In this document: one piece after another, positions 13,401 through 25,400 of the stretch
How positions within the stretch are numbered: the stretch's first letter is position 1
Layout of the letters: every line of letters starts with the position of its first letter
Source: Ophthalmolycus amberensis
Lineage: Eukaryota; Chordata; Actinopteri; Perciformes; Zoarcidae
Direction: 5' to 3'
NCBI GenBank assembly: GCA_024529925.1
Contig: JAFEUB010000896.1
Span: 496,001-560,000, forward strand
DNA: 64,000 nt
The notes under the pieces: generated by a model
Databases searched by the model: none
What the model was told of the DNA's origin: nothing
The model's input: only the letters and a program-made list of their open reading frames with translations
Made by a program: the position numbers and the translations under genes

Positions 13401-16400
13401 AGAGGAAACTTGCCATCGCCATTTTCCTCTTGTGTGCCACCGCAGAGCCTCAACCGGCCCGACTTTACTGCAGTCAACCATCACTCCAGTGAGAGCAGGA
13501 AATCCCAGAAGTCATTCACGCGGCATATTGCTTCCTATTCTGTAGCCGGAGTAGGTTCCATAGACTGGTGCAAACTCTTCTCTTTTTTTAATTTGGTCTT
13601 TAATATAGTGAGCTTTGTTCCTCCCTATAGTTTAAAAGCTCTCAATGATTTCTTACTCCTGTCACAATGATTTACGTCATGAGGGTGATTGGAAACGATG
13701 TCAATCAATTTTTCCGAATGGATGGTAGAACACATTCCAGATCGGTCGCTTTCTGAAAATATGGTCCTTAATCCATTTTAATCCAATCACAGCGGCAGGA
13801 GGATTAAACCTCCTCTGATTCAAAAGAAATGCTGGAAACCTGGCACCTTCCTCATTGTGAAGAGTTGAAACTATATTTACTTTGAGTGTACTGCTACTTC
13901 TTAGTATCTAATTGATCAGAAAAATAGTCTTTCTTTTTAGACAGTAGTCTGTTGATTTGACTATATTGTGTTTATATCTTACTCCACCTTTTAAGTCGGT
14001 TGTCACAGAAGCACAAATGGTCCCGACTGTGGTCTACAATATAGCAACAAGCTAACTTTTACAGCTGTTATGGGCACTTTATGATGTCTGCGGCCAGATT
14101 AACAGCTGGGATGTTGACACAGACTTATCAGTGGCATCTCCATTTAGAGGGCAGGGACAGAAGCATAATGACCCCACACACACACACACACACACGGAGA
14201 GAGACGTTACGTTTAAGGCTGTAGTCCTAGTTGGATCGCTGTAGTCCATCACTAAATGCCTCTTCTGCTTTTCCCCCCGTTTGGGTTTGTTTCTGAGGAG
14301 AAAGTTGATCCTACCCCCTGGCCCCTTTTTCCTGCTGGGATTAAGGGCCTGTCAGACATATGTGATCCAGGAAATACCTTTACTAGGCCCAAGTGGGGTC
14401 ACCATAGCAACTGGCACTAGAACCTGCCGCTGCAGGCCCTCGCTCGCTCGCTCCTGTGCACATGCTCACTCGCTCCCTCTTCCCCTTTATTGTTTGGAGA
14501 CCTTTGTTGTGAGGGTGGGAGGGATTACTCAGGTTTGCTGATGCTGTGCTGAGTTTATGCTGCATGGATGTTCTTCCTGTTCTGAGGAAGTGCGTTTTTT
14601 TACAAACACAGTGGACTTTGAGAACATTTCAGAATAATCCCATCTTGATGGATTGCGTACCGTGATGGCTATTTGATTATCTAGTTCTGTTTTTCTTGCT
14701 CTAATACCAAAGGGACTATGTAGGAAGGGAGGACGAGTGAAATGACTCAGATTTGACATTGTGGTGCTGCCACAGGGGATCACTTAGTGGCGCTACCTGG
14801 CTAAAACAACTATGTAAACCAGAGCGGACACGACTAGTTCATCAATCAGTCGATCGACAAAAAATGTATCTGCAGCTATTTAATATTCATTTGATCATTG
14901 GTGTAATTTTTCAAGCGCAAAACTTTAAATATTATTTGTTTCCAGCTCCTCGACTGGGAGGATTTGCTGCTTGTGTCTACGAAATATCTTTGAGTGTTGT
15001 TTGGATGAAACAAGACATTTGAAGACATCTTGTGCTCCGTGTCATTTTACAAATGATTAATACAAGAAAATAATCTGTCAATGAATCGATATTGAAAATG
15101 ATGGGTAGTTGCAGCCTGTCCACAAAATCAGGATGCTAATTGGAACAATGCACCATTTGTGCCTTTTTTCTTTTTTTTTAGCACGGCTGCGTAATCCTAG
15201 AGCAAGAATGTCTAGCAAGTTGGCCAGTGACGTTTTCTACCTTTTGTAACAAGACAAACAACACTATCGTGATGGACAACGTGTCAGCGTAATTGTGTTA
15301 CTCCCTCCCCCTCGTGGACTATGTAGTCATTTAGAACAGGGGGGCTCAGGTGTCTCGCTCCATGACACCTTCCCGCTCTTCAATCCTCTTGATTGAATTT
15401 CACCTTCCTTTCCCAAGTAGCTCCTTGCCTGCCTGACGATGGGGCCGTAACTAATTTTGGATATGATTTAATTTGAGGGAGAGGTTAGGCGGGCTCTTCT
15501 CTTCTCCTCTTGGACCCTGTTGATTGAAGTTATTTTTGCTGATTCTACAGTAAAGATACACCCGTGTATTGTGTGAGAGCTCTGTGAACAGTTAATATTT
15601 ATTCTTTAGTCGTATAGTGTGCACTTATCTTATTGTGAATGACTTGCATTTGTCGTATAGTTAGTTTGTGCCTTTTTAGCTTTTTATGTGCTCGTGGGGC
15701 CATTTTTTTATTTTTTTATAATTAGGCTACATAAGGAGTCTTGAATAACTACAGAGCTGTCATTAAAAACCACGTCCTCCTGTTTTCCTTAGTAGTCTCT
15801 GTGGAAACGCAAGTGGAGCTGTTCACTCTCTATCTCGGGGATCGTCTGGATCTGAGTTGCTTTGCCAAAGACTCCCCCCATGCTGTCAACTGGACCAAGG
15901 ACCACGTGGCGACGGTGGTGGATGGAGAACACACTCGCATCCGCAGAGGCCAGCTGGAGATCGAGGCGGTGGAGCTGACGGACTCTGGTCTGTACACATG
16001 CACCACCTTCGGCAACCACAGCGTCTACTTCAACGTCACAGGTAAAGTAACAGAAAGATGAATTGGATTGTAGTAAAGAGTGTGCATCACATACTCACCC
16101 CTGGCTTCAGTGTACATGCTGAAAGACTTTTACGTTTTCTTTTTTGTTCTTAAACATGCTGTATCGCTGTGGATCAGTATGAATGGATCTGTCACTTTGT
16201 GTTTCTCTAGTTGATACCCTGGCCTCATCTGAGGATGATGATGAAGATGAAGAGTCTTCATCAGAGAAAGCCAAACTGTTGGGCAGTCAAATACTGCTGC
16301 GTAAGTGTGCCGCCGATCTCTTCAAGTTACTAATGCTACTGCTACTTACTCGCTGGCCCAGAGTCACAGGGTTATGGGTAATTGTCACGACTGGTCACTT

Positions 16401-19400
16401 ATTTGAAAGCTTTATTATTCAATTATGGGTCTGCCATGTGCGTGTTGGTCACACTGAGGTGAATGATTTCACTCTGAATCAGAGGGCTTTCACTACCTCA
16501 GTTACAACTTCTACACGAAGAATGTCTCCGCTGTGACTAATCGTGGTTAACCTTAGAAGTCATCCAATTTGTCTGTAAAGTAATTAGGACACTCGGGCTT
16601 TATCATCTGGCTCTTACTGCCCACTCTGCCCACAAAGAACCCAGCAGCTACCAAGCATGGCAAGCATGAGTTTGTACTCTGACTCCCATAGCTTTATCGC
16701 CCCCTGACCCGCCTGGCCATTTTGAAGCCACAGCATTTTTTTTATTTAAATAGTTTGTTTGTTTCTTCTTTCTATTCAAAACTATATCTTGCCCCATCCA
16801 GTACGACCAAGCCTTGTGACTATAATTTAGAAATCTTTGGGTGAACATGTATTATGTAAGGCTGGGTTGCGGTGGCAGCATGCTAAGTAAAATAGTCTCT
16901 ACGGGTAAGCCCAGCCACCCTACGAAATGTCATTCTTTCGGTCACAACTCAAGTGTCCGAAGCTGGCTGATATGACCGCAAAGTCAGAGAAAAACTATCA
17001 CAGCGGCGAGGTGCTGCATATCCAGTCTGTGACTCGTTCTTGGTCTGGCTCCTCCCCTGGGGCCAGTTGGCCTTGGGCCATCCTACCAGGAGCTATTACC
17101 CCAGACAACACAGCTCCCAGGGACGCAGCATACTCCTCCACCAAGATAAGGTGGTGATTCTCAGAGGGTCATTATGTAATGCGGTCTACAAAATCTAGCC
17201 TAAAGTTTAGGGTACTTAAACTGAGTTATGTGTCCTCAAGTTTAAGAAAATACACACGTAGCTTTATGTGTTACTCAACTGTTTTTTTTCTGTCTTATTC
17301 TTTAGCAATGGCCCCACAATGGGCTTATCCAGAGAAAATGCAGAAAAGGCTTCACGCTGTCCCAGCCAGTAAGACGGTGAAGTTTCGATGCCAAGCCAGC
17401 GGCAACCCAATTCCCACCCTGAAATGGTACAAGAATGGCAGGGAGTTCAAGAGAGACCATCGCATTGGAGGCTTCAAGGTTAATAATTAAAAAATATACA
17501 TTTCTTACATTAGTTCCCCTCAGCTTCTTCTTAGTGACACTACACCTTCCTTAGCATGTCTCAGTGAATCTCTCCAAGCTCATTCACCACTAGTCGAGAT
17601 GTCGGTGATCTCATCTCCACATTAGATCGCCACCTCCTCCCCTGGAATAAGAGTCACATCCTGCAATTGAAACACAGAGGCAAGTTTCACATTTCACCTG
17701 AAAACAATACAAGATGAAACCCTATGCCACAAAAAGGAACGTTGTGCCATAGTGATAATACCTCCAGGTGGGCAATCTTAGCCCCGCGCTTGGATGAAGG
17801 ATAACGTTGGCTGTCCTCGTTCTGGGTATCAGTGCATCGTCGTTTCTGTAATTACATCCACGCAGCAGTAAATCTACCGTGATACTTTAGCCTTGGTTAA
17901 ACTCCCAAACGGACGCGTACACAGACTGCTGCTGACATCACGGACGCACCGTAGTTCAGTTTATACTTTCCGCCTGGAGGATGCGTTTCACAGTGGCGGT
18001 CACAACAAATTTGCCAGTGCGCAGATATCCGCACAGAGCCTACGGGTTCACCCTCTGATGACAAAATGTACGTGTACCGGTACTTACTAACTGGCAAGGT
18101 ATAACTTATTTCATACTGTATCTGTGATATAGCATGTGTGCGTGCGGTGATAACTGTATTTCTCAACATCTTCCCGTTTCCAGGCAAGCTTTATTCAAAT
18201 GTGATGCTAACTGCTGATAAAATGTGAGATTATAATGGCCGATAAGACTGATGTGGACCAGATCTGTTATATACCACATTTACCGTAATTTCCTGTTGGG
18301 GGAAAAAGGACGCCACTGTAGTAATCTACAATCTAATCAACCATCATATGATATGGCCATTATTTTTTTGGGGTGGCTGTATAAATATTGTGCTTTTTGT
18401 ACCTTGTTCGGTGGCAGTTGACTTGCAGGTGTGGGATGTCTGTGCACTAAGAAAGAGCTTTCCCTGCATCTGCTCTTCCCATCAAGGTGTAGGCCAGTCC
18501 AGCCTTGTCTCGTGCTGGCCTAGCCCATCTCCCTACCCAGCTGGGACACATTTAGGAGTTTCCTCTCAGCTGCCTGCCTCCCCCCCCTTCCTCAAGCCCC
18601 CCACCCAGCCAAGCAGCACACTTAACCATCTGGCTGCTGTTTTTTTATTTTTTTATTATTATTTTAGTTGAGGTGCAAAGGTCTGCGTTAGCGGCCGGCG
18701 ACGTCTCTCATATCCCTCCCACACTGTTGCGTTTATGGCCGGGCTTCTATTGTTCATATCGTCTGCATGGAGACGTGCAGGAGGGAGGGAATAATGTAGA
18801 CCACATGTATATGAAGCCAAGCACAATACATCTGGCAGCTGGACTCCCTCATCACGTTTTTAGCTAAATGAGGGAAACCGTATGGCTCAGTCTGTGTATA
18901 TGCATGTTTGATGTTGCTATTGCCTTAGAGGTCCGTTGGTTAATCACACACTGCCGGTCTTGGCAGATTTATGGAAGAAAAACTATAACATGTCTCGGAA
19001 AAAAAGAGCCAGACATCAGCTGGCGCTAATGAGACCGGTTGGGGCAGATGTACCTATATAAAACATGTCCATATTTTCCTGTGTTCTTTGTTTGGTTAGA
19101 CAAAAGATCCGCTGTTTATAACATTGGGTGGTGTCACAGGAAGAGGGAGTAGTGTGTTATCATCACATCACACATCATTGACCTTGTTAGCCGAGGCTTT
19201 GAAATGAAAAAAAAAAAAGATTTGACAATTCATATTAGGAGAAAGCAGAAGGAGACAAAATGCCCGTGTTCTTTAAGATTTTAGCTGTTAAACACGGAAT
19301 TACAGTCTAGCTCCATGTTGCAATGATTGGCTTCCTACTGGCCTCATTTATGTTAATTAGATTTGATTGAAAACATTTTAGCTTTGATGATGAATAGACG

Positions 19401-22400
19401 TGTATTTATACGGTACCTTTCTCGTCTTCCGACCACTCAAAGTGCTTTACAATACATGCTAACATTTACCCTGTTCACACACATGCGTTCATATTCTGCA
19501 GAAGCTGACATAGAAGGTGCCACCAGCGCCACATTCTAATCGAATCATTCTCACGATTGCACAGCCTTCAGGAGCAATTTGGGGTGCAATATCTTGCCCA
19601 AAGACACTTCTACATGCAGACTGGAGCTATTAAGTGTTTATTCTTACCATTTCCGTTGTGGAAAGGAAATTTAAAAAATGTGTCAGACGAGAAATCCGTA
19701 GCCACCAACAAGTTAACGAATCTGTGCACCCAGCTGGGGTTTTACCTGCTCTGTCTCATACCATCAGACTAACGAATGCAACATATTTCACTATGAGCAG
19801 AAGTTCTATCTGGACTTTATGCCAGGCCAGCCACTATAACCTTTGCTTTCCCCCAAATTCTTAGGTCCGTGACCATGTCTGGACCATCATCATGGACTCT
19901 GTAGTACCCTCTGACAAGGGAAACTATACCTGTGTGGTAGAAAACAAGTACGGCAGCATCAATCACACCTACCAGCTCGATGTAGTGGGTAAGTGTTCAC
20001 TGTAATCATGTTGTTGCTATGTGACACTAGGATCACGCTTTATCGATCGTGTTTAATAACCTGTTGAATATTCATGAGGCGCTAGAGTCATGTTTGAACA
20101 ATTCCACAAATATCTGATTAACCAGTCAAATGTGATTTGTTATCACAACAGCACAGCGGGGCACGGCCTTGTGTAGGGGGAGCTGGGTCACTTTGTCAGC
20201 CGTTTGTTAAATAAAGCCTGTGTACTTGTGGCGTGAGTGATGGATCCATGTTGAGGAGAGAAGCGATTACTCCTCTAGGAACTGCTCGCTCTTACACGGC
20301 TGGTTTTATAAATCACAGACCCACTCCCTCAGTCACTGTGGTCCCCTGGGCGTCTCCTGACCTCCAGTAGAGGTCCAGACCCTGGTGAGCGTTGGTATTG
20401 CTTCAGCGAGGGGAGAGTTTTGTCACCGACTATTTGCTAAGCGCCACCAATGTCTTGGTCAGAAACGCCTGGCCAGTTGAAATTCTTCCAGATTCTTGGC
20501 TTGTAAATTTACTTCGGAGTTATCGGTCATCAAAATGGAGCAGCAACATTTCATTTCACGGTAACCGGTCCAGATTAGATAACGTAGCGTTGCTATTGTG
20601 GCCAACTCTTAATAATTACAAAAGCAGCTCATAGCAAAAAAAACAAAAAACAAATTGCCTCTTTAGTTCTCAAGATAAGAAATTTCAATCTGTAATTTAC
20701 ACAATACAGGTGACCTTGTTTGCCGTCTACCCCGGCATTTCCAGTAACAACACCGTGACGGAGGTTTTATTTGGCTTGTTTGAAAATCAGTCATCTGTGT
20801 GTACTTTTTAGTTATTGCACGCATTTGTCTTTGATATTGCATGGTTGCTTCACTGCTCGCCGAGTCTGTCGACTGTGTATAAACAGGGTTCCCACTGACC
20901 AGGAAAACCTGGGAAAGTCATGGAATTATTAAAATCCTTGAAGGTTTTGGGAAAAGTCATTTTTATTGTGAAATGAAATGAATTGTTACATAGATCTTCT
21001 GTGGAGAACCGTTCACTTAATATCACATAGAGGCAAATGTATTTTCTGTAGCCGTTATGTTGCTGCATTCGTTTTTTTCAGATTTAAATCTCGAAATTCA
21101 TTTCCAATCCAATGCATTAAGAATACACCGATAGCGCAATCAGTTTTGTTTCCCCTTATATCAGTGTCGGACTGATAAAGATGTTTGTAAAGCTATTTTG
21201 AAATAAAATAATGCAGTGTATTGACTGTGCCTGTAGTTTGAAGTATTTTAAGTGAATATGAACACAACTAACTATTACAGATTAAAATGGTTGGTGTTTA
21301 GTTTTGATACAATAATAACATTTGGACTATACACTTCTGTTTGTGTGATTGTTCATGGACATTTTATTGTGAGTCCTTGAAAAGTTTGGAGGTTTTGTCC
21401 ATGAAACTGTGTGGCGGGAACCCCGTACAAGCCTGTGTCATCTATCTATTTTTGCGAGGTCACAGTAGGTGCATCCTCTGCTTATCACTACCCAAGATGA
21501 TTGGGATTGGTTTATCAGGATGATAATGTGTGAACCAGACCGTTGTTTAGCGCTGGCAAAGCGCTAACATCGAGATAGGTCCTGCAATGCAAGACTACTG
21601 CTCGCCAAACGTCTTCTAAACTAACATTTGTGTATGTTCTGATTGCGTTGCAGAGCGTTCTCCCCACAGACCAATCCTGCAGGCTGGCCTGCCAGCAAAT
21701 CGCACCGCAGTGGTGGGCAGCGACGTGGAGTTTGAGTGCAAGGTGTTCAGCGACCCTCAGCCTCATATCCAGTGGCTGAAGCACATCGAGCTCAATGGAA
21801 GCCGAGTTGGTCCTGATGGTTTACCGTATGTCCGTGTCCTCAAGGTAGGAGCTTTCTCATTGATCCTGCAGCAACTAGCCAGTATAGAGAACTGTATTAA
21901 TGCTAATTAGGAAAAGGGAGGAATTTGGATTAGATATGTCCTCTATTGCTATGTCAGTTCTTTCCTGAGATAGCCAAGAATTATGTAAAAGGTTTCCAAA
22001 TTGCATTCAATGCAATAAATGAACTTTATCTTGCTATTGTAACTCTGAACACAACCCAAACAAATAGAAAAATCTTTCCTGAATTCTCTACTCTAATTTC
22101 ATGTTTGTGTTTTGCTACTTTTTTTCTTTCTGTGCTGCACATGACATGTTTTTATTTCCAGCATTCTGGGGTCAATAGCTCGGACGCTCAGGTGCTGACC
22201 CTCTACAATGTGACTGAGGAGGAGAGCGGAGAGTATATATGTAAAGTGTCCAATTATATAGGAGAGGCCAATCAGTCGGCCTGGCTGACTGTCACCAGAT
22301 ATGAGCCCACAGGTAACCACCACGCAGCAGTACAGGGGAAGCGCTTCTAGGACCACCTGGAAAAACTAGGGCCGTATAACTCGAGACAACCTCAGCTGTT

Positions 22401-25400
22401 TCTCTCCTCCCTCCCTCCCTCCGTTTCTCCCTCCCTCTCTCCTGCCTCAGTGCGCCTGACTGTATATGACGCTATGGAAAATTCCCAGCAGAACAGTTGA
22501 AAGTGTTTAGTCTCAGGTTAATGTTGGACCCGTTCTCATTCCTGCCCCATGCCTGTGCTGTGCCCTCCTAATAAGGGCCTCTCTTGCCATCTTCTTCTAT
22601 TACTCTCACTCCCTTGCCCTTCAAAGTCCTCCTTTCACGGCTCACAGGCTCTCGCCCCTTTTTTGTTTTTTTTCCAGCTGTCCTCTGAGTACCTATCGGA
22701 AGTATGAGTGTGGATTTGAGTGTGCCCTGTTCTGCTGTGGAGTTTTCCATGTTGCCCATCTCTTGCATGTAGAGATGAGACTGAGGTATTTGATGTGGTG
22801 GCTCAATGTGGGGTTCAGAAGCGCAGAGTCAACCTAACCTGCTCCTCCACTAACAGATACTGGAGTCCCCTGCTGGGGCTCCCGGTGGTACTTTTTTGGG
22901 CAGATGGTGTTTAATCGTGGAGGAGAACACTCCATCTCCTTTCTCTTTCAGAATCCTTTACTCATGGTTCCCTTTCCCCTCTTGGGCCTCTTGTTGGGTC
23001 TGCTTCCTTTGTCATTTTCTAGACCGCTGGCCTTAACACCACGGACAAGGAAATGGAAGTCCTCCAACTGAGAAATGTGTCTTATGATGACGCTGGGGAG
23101 TACACCTGCTTGGCGGGCAATTCTATCGGGTTCTCTCATCACTCTGCATGGTTGACCGTTTTTGAAGGTATCAGTGGTTCTGTCTCTCTCCTATTTGTTC
23201 ACTATTTCCCTTTTTCCGACTCCAGCCTGGCTGTCCACCTTCACATTTGACAGAAAAGGGTCTTGTTCGACTCTAGTTCTGTTGAAAAATGTGAGAGGAA
23301 GCCAGAGCGAGTTACGAGTACTAAAACTCGCCCTCTCTCTGTCCTCAGCATGGCTCCTGCTCCATCTAAGCTCTCTAGATGGGAGAGTATGAGCCATGCT
23401 CTGCAGTTTCTTCAATGGAATCAGTAAATGCCAAACAACCCAAGAGCCTTCTGAACCTGATCCACCATGACAAAAACAAATCAACATATAGAAACAGGCC
23501 AGTAGTGTTGTAAAAACAAGATCACATACATAGAGGTATACACTCACAGAAATATTTAGGCCTAATAATTAAGATTTATGTATTTTAATTGCATATAAAA
23601 TTTCCATCCATTTGGATTACATAGTTTTAACATAAATAAACTTAATGTGATGTATATTCACTAGTCAAACGTAAATGAAATATGTAAAATGTATGTAATA
23701 ATACTAATAAACCCAATGTGTTTTGAATACACGGTATCATTTTTATGAATAAAACCAATGCGTTTCTATTCTCCCCACAGTCACAATACATAAAAAAACA
23801 ACGTGTTACTATGTACAGTTGTGTTTAAAATAATAGCAGTGTTTAAAAAAAGAGAGTAAAGCCCAAAATCCTTATAATAGCTTTTATTCCCATGGGAACA
23901 CTGCACATTCTATTCCAAATCAAAACATGAAGACAAATGTCTGAAATGTATTACTTCACAGAAAGTGAAGAAAAATGAATATTAGGCTGTTCAACAAAAT
24001 AGCAGTGTCTGCATTTGTCTTTACAAACTCAACAAACACAAATATTTAGTTGTATAACTACTGTTTCTGAGAACTGCTTCACATCTGTGTTGCATGGAGT
24101 CAACCAACTTCTGCCACCTGTGAACAGGTATTCCAGCCCACGACGATTGGACTACATTCCACAATTCCCCTGTTCACAGGTGGCAGAAGTTGGTTGACTC
24201 CATGCAACAGTGGTTATACAACTAAACATTTGTTCAGTGATTTGCAGGAAAGCTAGATCTTCAAGCATTTTTCAGTTTATACAGTAAATGTTTGCATTTG
24301 TCTTTACAAACTCAGACACTGCTATTTTATTTTTGAACAGCCTAATATTCCTCTGGTCTAATGGTTTAATGGTGTAGGCCATGTAGATCTTTCATTTGAG
24401 GGGTTGTTTGGCAGCTCTGATCATGAACTGTCTCTCCCATTCTGCTCTTTAACTGGTGTTTGCATTCGATTTGGTGTAACGCTGATTTTCTTTGACAACT
24501 GCTACAAAATGACATGTATCCCTGATGTCATTTCCTGCTGTGAACACAGCGGCATGCTCTGATAATTGGCAGTGGATGTGTCTCATTCCGGAGGGTCGGA
24601 ATGGGCATTTGTCCAATTATCAAGCTTGCTTGTCAGTCAGCCTCTTCACACAAGTGCAGCTCACTTGTGTTGCCGGTGTTGGTTAGGGGTGTAACGGTAC
24701 ACTTCGGTCTGTTTGGCACCCTTGGTTTGGGATGCATTGTTCAACATGTAGTGCTTCCAGCACAAATTACTTGCATGTGATATATCTCCCAATAGCAGGA
24801 AGCAACACAATGCCATGTCTAATATTTTTCATTAGTAAGACTTTTATTATTATTAGGGAAACTTTAACTGCAAAAACAAGCAATTTAGTAATATTCAGAA
24901 TAAGCAACTCTTAGCAGAATTTACATCTACGCTTGAACAAGTAAAGCTGTTAAATAAATAAAGTTGTGCATTGAGAAAAGGATGTTCATGTTCAGGCATT
25001 ATGCTCATTCATTCGGAAGTGTTTTTAGCAATACACCAGACAGGAATGAGCAGCTGTTTGAATTTAAAGTTTTCAAGAATAAAGAAGAGGCTTAATTCGT
25101 TTAACAGCATCATTAATGACCTCAACAGGTTGTGAGTTTATGAGTGGACCGGAATGCGTTTTTCTTATTATTTTTTTGCGTTTTTTCTAACTGATTAGTG
25201 AGATCTAGCTCCTGTGCCCAACGCCAAGCCATCCCAAGCCAAGGTATGCGTCTTTTTCACTGAAATATGGAGCCCATTACACCCCTAGAGTTGGTATGAA
25301 TAAACGTCGGTGTTTTCACTGAATGGGAGGAAAAAAACAAGATCTGAATTGGACAATTTATTTTCAAAGTGTTAGCAAATTTTTTTTTTACACATATGTT

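Larger units (their letters stand above)
10493..15792 (+). other. fgfr1: fgfr1 intron between signal-peptide exon and Ig D1 exon
   Basis: Large intron, GTAAGA donor, TTAG acceptor. No exon recognised inside. It holds a 23-base C tract (11617-11639) and a CA microsatellite (14175-14195). Confidence 0.8.
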
